Assembly (NCBI RefSeq): GCF_001258055.1
Contig: NZ_CVRM01000011.1
Location: 682,001 to 746,000, forward strand
Reading direction: 5' to 3'
Source: Phaeobacter italicus
Lineage (GTDB): Bacteria > Pseudomonadota > Alphaproteobacteria > Rhodobacterales > Rhodobacteraceae
DNA length: 64,000 nucleotides
Shown here: one piece after another, positions 1-7,887 of the stretch
How the letters are laid out: each line of letters opens with the position of its first letter
How positions within the stretch are numbered: the first letter of the stretch is position 1
The notes under the pieces: generated by a model
Told to the model about the DNA's origin: nothing
Databases searched by the model: none
The model's input: the letters and a program-made list of their open reading frames with translations, nothing else
Translations under genes and position numbers: made by a program

Positions 1-1
1 C

Positions 2-142
2 GCAATCGCGCTGTACTGTGATCTGGTCGCTCGCGCCGCTCTGGACGGCATGACCGCCCAGCTGGGTGCTGCAGGCGTTGACCTGGGTGCTCTGGAAGAA
101 GCGCCGGAAGAAGAGGCTGTTGCGGCTGAAGCCGACGCCTGA
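2..142 (+). CDS. rpsB: 30S ribosomal protein S2, C-terminal fragment
   Basis: Only the last 46 codons and the stop are inside the window; the gene begins upstream of base 1. The frame opens at base 2 and reads through a Leu/Ala-rich helix ending in an acidic Glu/Ala tail ([10 protein letters not shown]), as in alphaproteobacterial S2 proteins with extended acidic C-termini. The identification leans on context: tsf follows 76 bases downstream on the same strand, and rpsB-tsf is one of the most conserved bacterial gene pairs. S2 sits on the solvent side of the 30S subunit. No terminator is visible between it and tsf, so co-transcription is likely. Confidence 0.85.
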   Translation, partial: AIALYCDLVARAALDGMTAQLGAAGVDLGALEEAPEEEAVAAEADA

Positions 143-218
143 TCTTCGTGTCATCGATTTGACATGAGGGGCAGGGTAGACCTGCCCCAAACCGTATTTG
201 ACTTGAGGAGAGCCTAAG

Positions 219-1094
219 ATGGCAATCACTGCAGCAATGGTGAAAGAACTGCGCGAATCCACCGGCGCAGGCATGATGGACGCGAAAAAAGCACTGGTCG
301 AAAACGACGGCAACATGGAAGCCGCTGTTGACTGGCTGCGCACCAAGGGTCTCGCAAAAGCAGCCAAGAAATCTGGCCGTACCGCGGCTGAAGGTCTGGT
401 CGCAGTTGTCGTCGAAGGCGGCAAAGGTGTTGCTGTTGAAGTGAACTCCGAAACCGACTTCGTTGCGAAAAACGCGGACTTCCAGGAAATGGTGTCCAGC
501 ATTGCAAAAGCAGCTCTGTCTGTTGACGACGTTGACGCGCTGAAAGCGGCTGACCTGGGCGGCAAGACCGTCGAAGCAACCATCACCGACAAAATCGCCA
601 CCATCGGCGAAAACATGTCCGTCCGTCGCATGGCGTCGATCGAAGGCACCAACGTTGTGTCCTACGTCCACAATGCTGCAACCGCAGGCATGGGCAAGAT
701 CGGTGTTCTCGTTGCAATGGAAGGTGGCGACGAAGCCATCGGCAAGCAGATCGCAATGCACATCGCAGCTGTGAACCCTGCCGCTCTGTCCGAAGCTGAT
801 CTGGACGCATCTGTCGTCGAGAAAGAAAAGCAGGTTCAGATGGACATCGCGCGCGAGTCCGGCAAGCCTGAGCAGGTCATCGAAAAGATGATCGTTGGCC
901 GCATGAAGAAGTTCGTTGCTGAATCCACCCTGCTGAACCAGCAGTTCGTTGTGAACCCGGACCTGACCGTTGAAGCGGCTGCAAAAGAAGCAGGCGCAAC
1001 CATCACCGGTTTCGTGCGTCTGGAAGTCGGCGAAGGCATCGAAGTCGAAAAAGAAGACTTCGCTGCTGAAGTGGCAAAAGCTGCTCAGGGCTAA
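219..1094 (+). CDS. tsf: Translation elongation factor Ts
   Basis: EF-Ts is the cytoplasmic guanine-nucleotide exchange factor that recycles EF-Tu-GDP to EF-Tu-GTP. The 291-residue product has the usual length. The N-terminal UBA-like helical module (residues about 1-55, with [13 protein letters not shown]) is followed by the conserved TDFVAKN motif at residues 79-85, whose Asp-Phe inserts near the Mg site of EF-Tu. The two alpha/beta core repeats follow. The ATG is preceded by GAGGAG with good spacing. It follows rpsB and is closed by a strong hairpin terminator at 1120-1151. The codon bias is that of a highly expressed gene. Confidence 0.98.
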   Translation: MAITAAMVKELRESTGAGMMDAKKALVENDGNMEAAVDWLRTKGLAKAAKKSGRTAAEGLVAVVVEGGKGVAVEVNSETDFVAKNADFQEMVSSIAKAALSVDDVDALKAADLGGKTVEATITDKIATIGENMSVRRMASIEGTNVVSYVHNAATAGMGKIGVLVAMEGGDEAIGKQIAMHIAAVNPAALSEADLDASVVEKEKQVQMDIARESGKPEQVIEKMIVGRMKKFVAESTLLNQQFVVNPDLTVEAAAKEAGATITGFVRLEVGEGIEVEKEDFAAEVAKAAQG

Positions 1095-1119
1095 GTCTTT
1101 TCGACTTATGTTTTGATGG

Positions 1120-1151
1120 GGCCGGTGATCCGCGGGATCACCGGCCTTTTT
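1120..1151 (+). terminator. Rho-independent terminator of rpsB-tsf
   Basis: A perfect 12-bp stem (1120-1131 with 1135-1146) closes a three-base loop and runs straight into five T. It lies 25 bases after the tsf stop. Confidence 0.95.
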
Positions 1152-1236
1152 CATGTGTGATGTGCGCCTGAGAAATTCGGCTGAGAGATCCGGCCGCGAG
1201 ACACAAAAGGTGGATACTAAGAAGGTGGATACGAAA

Positions 1237-1267
1237 AAGGGCCCTTACCCAAACGGATAAGAGCCCC
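1237..1267 (-). terminator. Probable terminator for the luxR-side minus-strand transcript
   Basis: On the minus strand GGGGCTCTTATCC pairs imperfectly with GGGTAAGGGCCC and is followed by CTTTTTC. It lies downstream of the LuxR-family gene and of the small ORF at 1272-1385, so it would end that transcript. The stem carries one or two mismatches, hence moderate confidence. Confidence 0.55.
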
Positions 1268-1271
1268 AAAA

Positions 1272-1385
1272 TCATGCCGGCACTTGCGTCGAAGAATAGA
1301 CGTAGCCACCGGACAGGTCTGAGCGCCTTGCAATTCCAAGGATCATACCCTGCAGTCCCAGGCCAAAGCCCCACTCACGGAACAT
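1272..1385 (-). CDS. Possible 37-residue small protein downstream of the LuxR gene
   Basis: An ATG at 1385 opens a frame of 37 codons ending in TGA at 1272. The product starts MFREWGFGLG, has a Gly/Leu/Met-rich hydrophobic stretch (LGLQGMILGI), then a polar tail with SGGYVYSS. I recognise no family. It lies between the LuxR-type gene and a terminator-like hairpin on the same strand, so it could be transcribed with luxR or from its own promoter near the inverted repeat at 1433-1462. There is no strong Shine-Dalgarno sequence, which is the main argument against it. Confidence 0.3.
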   Translation of the reverse strand: MFREWGFGLGLQGMILGIARRSDLSGGYVYSSTQVPA

Positions 1386-1432
1386 GTTAAGTATGCCTAT
1401 AAATTGGGCGGGATGGAAGTCATGAATTCCAT

Positions 1433-1462
1433 ACCAATTCAAATTTTCGCAAACGAATTGGT
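1433..1462. promoter_or_regulatory. 8-bp inverted repeat, possible operator
   Basis: ACCAATTC (1433-1440) and GAATTGGT (1455-1462) are perfect inverted arms separated by 14 AT-rich bases. The site lies between the LuxR-family gene and the small ORF at 1272-1385. The gap from tsf to the luxR stop (1095-1512) otherwise holds only the two hairpins and that ORF. Confidence 0.35.
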
Positions 1463-1512
1463 GCGGTAAAACTATTGATAATTACGCCGGTATTGCACGC
1501 CCTAAAGAAAAC

Positions 1513-2271
1513 TCACTCGTTTTCCATAGTGTACATCTGGTTGTGCAGCGCTGCCTTGAGGACCGCGTGGGCGGTGGTTTCCACCGACAGGGCCTCGCGT
1601 GCGAGGCGGAGGTGCTTTTCGACCGTTGCTGTGGTCAGCCCCATCAAAACGGCAATGTCCTGGGTCGTCTTGCCATCCCCAACCCATTGCAACGCTTCGC
1701 GCTGACGGCGGGTCAGGCTGCGATTGGGAGGCTGATAGGGCAGGGTCAGGATCTTGAGATGGGCCATGTTGTTCATCAAGGTGATATCGCGGCCGTGTTC
1801 GCGCCAGATGTCCTCGACATCATCCTGGTTGAGCCCATCGCAGGCAGCGAGCGAAATCGCCCCCTTGAAGCGGTCGGAGGAGGAGTTGAAGCTCACCGTG
1901 TAGCCGGCGGTAACACCATGTTTTGCATTGAATTCCAGCACCTTCTGCGCACTCTCTGAGAGCCCGCCATTGCTGATTTGGTCCTGCACGAGGGTCCAGC
2001 TTCCGGGGCCGTCGTTTTCCAGCGCCCAATGCAGCATCGGGGCGTCGAAATAAAGCCCGGAATTCACGAACCCTTCGACGTATTCGCTGCAATGGTTGGA
2101 CAGGATGACGAAATCCTCAGGATCGCCCAGAGAGGTCTTAGTTTTTTGGCGGGTATAGCCGTAGAGAAGCTTGTCGAATTTATAGTCGCCCATTTGGCGC
2201 ACATGTTCGAGCCAAAGCTCCTCAAGGGTTTTGGCCGCACAGATAAAATCGAGGTAGGCGCGCAGTTTCAT
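1513..2271 (-). CDS. LuxR-family regulator, orphan quorum-sensing type
   Basis: The 252-residue protein has the two-domain LuxR layout: an N-terminal autoinducer-binding-type region (about residues 10-170, including YFDAPMLHWALE and SFNSSSDRFKGAISLA) and a C-terminal GerE helix-turn-helix from residue 186 (LTRRQREALQW, then GLTTATVEKHL). This fits a transcription factor that senses an acyl-homoserine lactone or a similar ligand. No luxI-type synthase is in the window, so it is an orphan here. Its ATG overlaps the aroQ stop (ATGA), so aroQ and this gene are probably translationally coupled. The ligand and targets cannot be read from the sequence. Confidence 0.85.
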   Translation of the reverse strand: MKLRAYLDFICAAKTLEELWLEHVRQMGDYKFDKLLYGYTRQKTKTSLGDPEDFVILSNHCSEYVEGFVNSGLYFDAPMLHWALENDGPGSWTLVQDQISNGGLSESAQKVLEFNAKHGVTAGYTVSFNSSSDRFKGAISLAACDGLNQDDVEDIWREHGRDITLMNNMAHLKILTLPYQPPNRSLTRRQREALQWVGDGKTTQDIAVLMGLTTATVEKHLRLAREALSVETTAHAVLKAALHNQMYTMENE

Positions 2272-2717
2272 CCGTATGTCGCGGGATTGAGATGTGCCCT
2301 GAGCGCATCCAGCGCCATAAGATAGCCCTGCGAGCCAAAGCCGCAGATCTGCCCCAACGCCGCTTTTGAAATATAGGACGTATGGCGAAAGGACTCGCGT
2401 GCGTGGATGTTGGAGAGATGAACTTCGACCACGGGCAGCTCGACGGAGTAGATCGCATCCATCAGGGCGATCGACGTATGGGTGTAAGCACCGGCGTTAA
2501 GGATCACCGCGTCATAGACGCCTTTCGCCGCGTGAATGGCATCAAGGAGCACACCTTCGTGGTTGGACTGCATGCAGGTGACCTCCATGCCGACCTGCTT
2601 GCCGTAGGCAACGCAGCGCTCTTCGACCATCGTGAGGGTCTCGCTGCCGTAGACCTCTGGCTGGCGCGTGCCAAGAAGGTTCAGGTTCGGACCATTCATG
2701 ACGAGGATCTTATGCAT
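2268..2717 (-). CDS. aroQ: 3-dehydroquinate dehydratase, type II
   Basis: This enzyme carries out the third shikimate-pathway step, 3-dehydroquinate to 3-dehydroshikimate, in the cytoplasm. The 149-residue product shows the type II hallmarks: N-terminal MNGPNLNLLG, the catalytic Tyr at residue 23 (PEVYG), the NAGAYTHTS segment and VEVHLSNIHARE with the catalytic His. The ATG at 2717 is preferred over an upstream in-frame start because AGGA lies about seven bases before it and the conserved N-terminus starts there. The stop overlaps the start of the LuxR-family gene. A class II DAHP synthase for the same pathway is encoded at 25.4-26.8 kb. Confidence 0.96.
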   Translation of the reverse strand: MHKILVMNGPNLNLLGTRQPEVYGSETLTMVEERCVAYGKQVGMEVTCMQSNHEGVLLDAIHAAKGVYDAVILNAGAYTHTSIALMDAIYSVELPVVEVHLSNIHARESFRHTSYISKAALGQICGFGSQGYLMALDALRAHLNPATYG

Positions 2718-2920
2718 TTTGTGGTCCTGCTCTGGTGACATTGCCTGTGACCGGATCAGGAGCGCTGTCTTTGGTCGCGGCGGTTGGTTTTATGATGAGT
2801 TGACGGTGAAGCCGATGACGGCTCCCTTCGTTTCCTCACGTAATACCCTCATATTGATAAGTATTTCTACTATCTTTGCAAGCGCGCAGTGCGCAATCCG
2901 ACCGTAATGAAGGGGGGGGC

Positions 2921-3919
2921 TTACTGATCGTTTACCATGACCACCTTGCCCATGACCTGCCTGTTTTGCATCTCTTCCAACACTTTTGCTGCGTCTTTCA
3001 TCGGGTGGGTCGCGTGGATCAGGGGTTTGACCTGCCCACTTGCGTATAGATCGAACAGCGCCTGCATGTTGGCCTGATGGCCCTTTGGATCACGCTCCAC
3101 CGCGGCGCCCCAGAACACACCTACAATCTGGCACCCCTTCAAAAGTGGCAGATTGAGCGGGATCTTGGGAATGCCGGCCGGAAAGCCGACAACCAGATAT
3201 CGCCCCTGCCAGGCGATGGCGCGCAGCGCGGGTTCAGCATAAGAGCCCCCCACCGCGTCATAGATGACATCGACGCCAGCTTTCCCGGCCAGGGCCTTGA
3301 TATTACGTGAGAAAGAGATCTGCTCTTCCTTGTCTGGGTTGCGTCCGTAAATCACCGTATCGTCGGCGCCAAGGGCCTTGCAGACCTCTGCCTTGCCCGC
3401 ATCTGAGACCGCCGCGATCACACGGGCGCCGACCGCTTTGGCGATTTGGATGGCGGCGGTGCCGACCCCACCGGCGGCGCCAAGGATCAGAACGGTTTCG
3501 CCAGAACGCAACACCCCGCGTTCCATCAACGCGTGGTACGAGGTGCCATAGGTGAAAACGAACGCCGCGGCATCGGTGTCTGGCATCGCATCCGGGATAC
3601 GCAGCGCATCTGCGGCGTCGATACAGATATGCGTTGCAAATCCACCATGGCCGCTCAGCGCCATGACGCGATCGCCAACGGCAAAATCGGTGACCTCTGG
3701 GCCGGTGCTGACCACCACACCTGCGATTTCCCCGCCAGGGGCAAACGGGCGCGGTGGTTTGAACTGGTAGAGGTCACGGATCATCAGTGTGTCAGGGTAG
3801 TTCACACCTGCGGCGCGGATCGCGACCAGTATCTGCGAGGGGCCAGATTCTGGCGTTTGGGCCTCCGCCCACTCCAGTGTTTCCGGGCCTCCGGGCGTGA
3901 TCGAGAGCATGGCGTGCAT
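2921..3919 (-). CDS. Zinc-independent MDR oxidoreductase, quinone oxidoreductase-like
   Basis: The 332-residue protein belongs to the medium-chain dehydrogenase/reductase superfamily. The N-terminal GroES-like domain carries GVNYPDTLMI and APGGEIAGVV. A Rossmann domain begins near residue 145 with ILGAAGGVGTAAIQIAK, the NADPH-binding glycine motif. The structural-zinc cysteines of alcohol dehydrogenases are absent, as in NADPH:quinone reductases. Several in-frame Met codons are clustered at the start; the one at 3919 has AGGGAA at proper spacing. It is divergent from the acyl-CoA-type operon beginning at 4082 and could act on an enone or enoyl intermediate there, but this is inference. Confidence 0.85.
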   Translation of the reverse strand: MHAMLSITPGGPETLEWAEAQTPESGPSQILVAIRAAGVNYPDTLMIRDLYQFKPPRPFAPGGEIAGVVVSTGPEVTDFAVGDRVMALSGHGGFATHICIDAADALRIPDAMPDTDAAAFVFTYGTSYHALMERGVLRSGETVLILGAAGGVGTAAIQIAKAVGARVIAAVSDAGKAEVCKALGADDTVIYGRNPDKEEQISFSRNIKALAGKAGVDVIYDAVGGSYAEPALRAIAWQGRYLVVGFPAGIPKIPLNLPLLKGCQIVGVFWGAAVERDPKGHQANMQALFDLYASGQVKPLIHATHPMKDAAKVLEEMQNRQVMGKVVMVNDQ

Positions 3920-4081
3920 TGGCATTTCCCTGTGCAAACACCCGCCGCGCGGGCCATATGACGTGAAGTCTTCTGCGCAGATGCCCCGTTGTCAACGAAA
4001 TTGCGAAATGTAAGTCTGCTATGCAAAAGAGCTGTGCGCCAAGCGGCGCATATGTCAGAAGTGCAGGGTAAGGTGTTGATT

Positions 4082-5107
4082 ATGAAGGCTTTGGAATTCA
4101 CGCAGGCTGGTCAGGCGATGCCGGACGCCCTGCAAAAACTGCGGCTACCTTTGTTCGGTGCGCCGCTTTTCATCATTTCAAACCCTGATCTGGTGATCGC
4201 CCAGTGCAAGGCCGGGATCGTGGGATCCTTCCCTGCGCTCAATGCGCGCGAGCAGGAGGGAGAGCCTCCGTTGCTGGAGAGTTGGCTGGAACGGATCACG
4301 GAGGAGCTCGACCGATACAACCAGGCCAACCCCGACACCCCGGCGGCGCCATTCGCCGTGAATCAGATCGTCCATCGCTCCAATGCCAGGCTAGAGCGTG
4401 ACCTGGAAATCTGTCATCGCTGGAAAGTGCCGATCTGGATCACATCCCTTGGCGCGCGGCCCGAAGTGAATGACGCCGCGCATGATTGCGGCGGCGTTGT
4501 TCTGCATGATGTGATCAACGATAAATTTGCGCGCAAGGCCATCGAAAAAGGCGCGGATGGGTTGATCGCTGTTGCGGCTGGTGCTGGCGGGCACGCAGGT
4601 GTTTTGTCACCTTTCGCGCTCATTTCGGAAATACGGACGTGGTTTGAGGGGCCATTGGCCCTTTCCGGCGCGATTGCAAATGGCCGCTCGCTTTTGGCGG
4701 CGCGGGCGTTGGGGGCTGATTTCGGCTATGCGGGTTCCCCCTTTATCGCCACAAAGGAGGCCAACGCCGAAACTGCATATAAGCAGATGATCGTCGACAG
4801 CACCGCTGATGATATTGTTTATTCCTCATTTTTTACAGGGGTTTCAGGGAATTACCTCAAGCCATCAATCAAGGCTGCGGGGTTGGATCCGGATGATCTG
4901 CCCTCGGCGGATGCGAGCAAGATGAATTTTTCTGGCGGCTCCTCAAAGCCCAAAGCCTGGAAAGAAATCTGGGGGTCGGGTCAGGGGATTGGTGGCGTTA
5001 CGGCCGTGAAGCCCGCCGCTGAATTGATTTCCGAAATCGACCAGGGCTACCGCGCGGCGTGCCGGTCCCTTGCTGCAGAGTTCGCAAACAACGAGGCGAA
5101 CAGATGA
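4082..5107 (+). CDS. Nitronate monooxygenase family flavoprotein
   Basis: The 341-residue protein matches the 2-nitropropane dioxygenase/nitronate monooxygenase family, FMN-dependent TIM barrels that oxidise propionate-3-nitronate or related nitronates. The N-terminal segment LPLFGAPLFIISNPDLVIA and the phosphate-binding loop AVAAGAGGHAG are typical; the family His follows the double Gly. The ATG at 4082 has AAGGTG upstream; a longer reading to 3989 lacks support. Its stop overlaps the next start (ATGA), so it is coupled to the APH-fold kinase gene. In acyl-CoA clusters such proteins are often of unknown specificity. Confidence 0.85.
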   Translation: MKALEFTQAGQAMPDALQKLRLPLFGAPLFIISNPDLVIAQCKAGIVGSFPALNAREQEGEPPLLESWLERITEELDRYNQANPDTPAAPFAVNQIVHRSNARLERDLEICHRWKVPIWITSLGARPEVNDAAHDCGGVVLHDVINDKFARKAIEKGADGLIAVAAGAGGHAGVLSPFALISEIRTWFEGPLALSGAIANGRSLLAARALGADFGYAGSPFIATKEANAETAYKQMIVDSTADDIVYSSFFTGVSGNYLKPSIKAAGLDPDDLPSADASKMNFSGGSSKPKAWKEIWGSGQGIGGVTAVKPAAELISEIDQGYRAACRSLAAEFANNEANR

Positions 5108-6132
5108 GCAGAGCGCAAGGCATCGATTTGGACGCTGTTCAGCGCTATATGGCGGGCCGGCTCGCGGGGTTTGACAGCACCATCACAGCCGAGAAATTCC
5201 AGACGGGGCAATCAAACCCGACGTTTCTGATCACCACAAGTGCTGGAAACTATGTCCTGCGCCGGAAACCGGCGGGGGCGCTACTGAAATCTGCACATGC
5301 GGTGGACCGGGAATTTCGTGTGCAGTCCGCACTGTCAGGCAGTGATGTTCCGGTCGCGAAAGTCTATCACCTCTGCCAGGATCCAGAGGTGATAGGATCT
5401 GATTTTTATGTTATGGAACATGTCGTTGGCCGGAACTTCTCAGACCCTGTGATGGGCGATATTTCCCCTGCCGAGCGAGGCGCCGTGATAGAGGAAATGA
5501 GCCGCGTTCTGGCTGCGCTCCACGATGTGAAGATCGGCGAGGTCGGCCTGGAGGACTATGGCCCGCAAGGCAACTATTTCGCGCGCCAGCTTGGCCGTTG
5601 GAGCAAACAATACCGCGCAAGCGAGGTTGAGCCCATCGAGGACATGGATGCTCTTATCGCGGCGCTTGATGCTGATTTGCCAGAGGATGACGGGCAAAGC
5701 GGACTGGTGCATGGGGATTATCGGATCGACAACATGATCTTTGCGCCTGATGGTGCGGATTGTCGCGCGGTCCTGGACTGGGAGCTGTCCACACTGGGCC
5801 ACCCTTTTGCAGATTTGGCCGGGGTCATCATGCAGTGGCAAATGCCACCAGGCCGCGAGGGGCGGGGCCTTGCGGGGGTGGACCGCGCGGCTTTGGGATT
5901 GCCGAGTGATGCAGAGTTCATCGATCGCTACTGCGCCCGCCGCGGTCTCGCAGGGATCGACAGGTTTGGCTATTATCTTGCCTTCAGCTTTTTCCGGATG
6001 GCTGCCATATTGCAAGGTGTCCGCAAAAGAGGGCTGGACGGAAACGCATCAAACCCAGAACATGCCGCAAGATTAGGGGCTTATGTGCCGGAGTTTGCGC
6101 GGGCGGGCCTGGCGGCATTGGCCAGGGCCTGA
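5104..6132 (+). CDS. APH-fold phosphotransferase of the ACAD10/FadE36 type
   Basis: The 342-residue product has the aminoglycoside-phosphotransferase kinase fold. The N-lobe contains GQSNPTFLI and YVLRRKP. The catalytic Brenner motif is LVHGDYRIDNMIF and the metal-binding segment is AVLDWELSTLGHP. This subfamily is found beside acyl-CoA dehydrogenases and is thought to phosphorylate hydroxyacyl substrates, as in the 4-hydroxyacid route of mammalian ACAD10/11. That role is family knowledge, not shown here. The ATG at 5104 overlaps the previous stop and has GAGG upstream. Confidence 0.85.
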   Translation: MSRAQGIDLDAVQRYMAGRLAGFDSTITAEKFQTGQSNPTFLITTSAGNYVLRRKPAGALLKSAHAVDREFRVQSALSGSDVPVAKVYHLCQDPEVIGSDFYVMEHVVGRNFSDPVMGDISPAERGAVIEEMSRVLAALHDVKIGEVGLEDYGPQGNYFARQLGRWSKQYRASEVEPIEDMDALIAALDADLPEDDGQSGLVHGDYRIDNMIFAPDGADCRAVLDWELSTLGHPFADLAGVIMQWQMPPGREGRGLAGVDRAALGLPSDAEFIDRYCARRGLAGIDRFGYYLAFSFFRMAAILQGVRKRGLDGNASNPEHAARLGAYVPEFARAGLAALARA

Positions 6133-6183
6133 GGATAAAGGCAAAACATTCGCCGAGGGCACGTTGCGCAAGGACAGGCAGAA

Positions 6184-6975
6184 ATGAGCGAAACCGAAGC
6201 AGATGCAGGCGGTGAAAAAGACCGGAATTTCGTCACCGCACTGGCGCGTGGCCTGGATGTTTTGCGGGCTTTTCGCCGCAATGAGCTGGAGCTGACGAAT
6301 ACCGATCTCGCAGAGCGGACGAACTTGCCCAAACCCACGGTATCGCGGCTGACCTATACGCTGTGTCAGCTGGGCTATCTGGTGCAGGATGAGCGATCCG
6401 GCAGCTATCGGCTGGGGGCAGGGGTGCTGCGTCTGGGCTATGGCGTTCTGGCGGGCATGGACATATCGGAGCGTGCGTCCCAAATACTGCGGGATCTGCG
6501 CAACGGGGAAAATTCCTATATTACCAGCGCGTTGGGAGAGGCACATCATGCAGATGTGATCTATATCGCGGTGCATCGCTCTCGCGAGGATGTCTCGCTT
6601 GCGGCCCATGTCGGGATGCGGTTGCCGTTGTTTTTCTCTGCAATTGGCCGCGCGGTTCTTGCGGGCATGTCCGCAGATCAGCAGGCAGAGGCGCTGGCCG
6701 TGGCAGACCGGCTTGACCCAACCAGCAGGCAGGCCCGTCAGGACAGCCTGGGACGGGCGCAGGAAGAATACACCTCGCGGGGGTTTTGCACCGGCTATGG
6801 TGACTGGCGCGAGGATGTGAATGGTATCGCCGTGCCGGTTGTTTCATTGAATGGAATGCGGGTTTACGGCCTGAATGTTGGCGGGCCTTCCTTTCATGTC
6901 AGCCGTCAAACCCTTGAAAACACGTATGCGGATCAACTGATATCGGCTGCCGAAACGCTCAGCATGAGGCCCTGA
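6184..6975 (+). CDS. IclR-family transcriptional regulator
   Basis: The 263-residue protein has a winged helix-turn-helix at residues about 20-80 (ALARGLDVLRAF, then LPKPTVSRLTYTL) and a C-terminal IclR effector domain with SALGEAHHADVIYIAVHR and FFSAIGRAVLAG. IclR proteins usually bind small organic acids and control nearby catabolic genes. It sits 51 bases after the APH-fold kinase on the same strand, inside the run 4082-10042, so it is the obvious candidate regulator of that run. AAGGACAGG precedes the ATG. Confidence 0.93.
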   Translation: MSETEADAGGEKDRNFVTALARGLDVLRAFRRNELELTNTDLAERTNLPKPTVSRLTYTLCQLGYLVQDERSGSYRLGAGVLRLGYGVLAGMDISERASQILRDLRNGENSYITSALGEAHHADVIYIAVHRSREDVSLAAHVGMRLPLFFSAIGRAVLAGMSADQQAEALAVADRLDPTSRQARQDSLGRAQEEYTSRGFCTGYGDWREDVNGIAVPVVSLNGMRVYGLNVGGPSFHVSRQTLENTYADQLISAAETLSMRP

Positions 6976-7104
6976 TCTGCGCCTGGCAACGTGGGCTCCG
7001 TAGTAATACGGAGGCAAAAACGCTCGACCCGGCTGCGTGGCAGGCGCATGATGAATTGACTGCTCCGCCTTCAGAACCGGAGCCAATTGGAGACCAAGAA
7101 TATT

Positions 7105-7863
7105 ATGTCCGACAGTGAATGGATCACCCGCAAAGACCACGGCGGCGGTGTCTTTGAAATTCGGCTTGGCCGAGGCCCGGTCAACGCTTTGACGCCGGAA
7201 TTTCTCAATCAAATCAAGGTAGAGTTTGACGCGATTGCGGTTGACCCGGACATTCGCGCCGTCATCCTGACGAGCCCGTTCAAGGTGTTTTCGGCCGGGA
7301 TGGATTTGAAAGCCGCACGTGAATTTGACATTCCACGACAGCAGGCTGTTGTGCGCGGACTGAACGAGGCGTTTCTTGCGATCTATGCCTGTCCCAAACC
7401 TGTGGTCGCTGCCATCAATGGCGCTGCGATTGCGGGCGGCATGTTCTTTGTCCTTTGCAGTGATGTCAGGGTGGCCATGGCCAAGACCAAGTTCGGCCTT
7501 GCAGAAGTGCAGGTCGGTGTCGATTTCCCAGTTGGTCCGCTCGAAATTGCCCGTGCGACGCTGGATGGGAATATCGCGCGTCGTCTGATGCTGACAGGAC
7601 AGACCATTGGTCCGATTGCGGCGCGCAATTTCAATCTGGTCGATATCATCGCAGACGACGCCGAGGATCTGATGGGATATGCCCTTAAAGAGGCCCGCAC
7701 ATTGGCCGAGCTGCCAGCGGGCGCCTTTGCCTCGATCAAGCGCCAGCTGCGCGGTGACACGATCACCAAGATTGAAACCGCGATGGCCGCAGGCGCAAAC
7801 GAACCCGCAAATGGTTGGTTTACCGAAGAAACCGTCCCGGCCATGACCAAGGTGATCGGCTGA
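7105..7863 (+). CDS. Enoyl-CoA hydratase/isomerase (crotonase) family protein
   Basis: The 252-residue protein has the crotonase fold with both oxyanion-hole segments, FSAGMDLKAARE and GAAIAGGMFFVL. The first catalytic Glu position is kept (FGLAEVQVG). At the place where classical hydratases carry the second Glu (AMEMVLTG in the rat enzyme) this one reads IARRLMLTG, so by eye the second acid is Arg. That argues against a plain hydratase and leaves an isomerase, hydrolase or other crotonase reaction open. The start is the ATG at 7105. It is followed 24 bases later by the beta-lactamase-fold gene. Confidence 0.85.
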   Translation: MSDSEWITRKDHGGGVFEIRLGRGPVNALTPEFLNQIKVEFDAIAVDPDIRAVILTSPFKVFSAGMDLKAAREFDIPRQQAVVRGLNEAFLAIYACPKPVVAAINGAAIAGGMFFVLCSDVRVAMAKTKFGLAEVQVGVDFPVGPLEIARATLDGNIARRLMLTGQTIGPIAARNFNLVDIIADDAEDLMGYALKEARTLAELPAGAFASIKRQLRGDTITKIETAMAAGANEPANGWFTEETVPAMTKVIG

Positions 7864-7887
7864 TCACCCGCAACAGGAGCACCGCCC

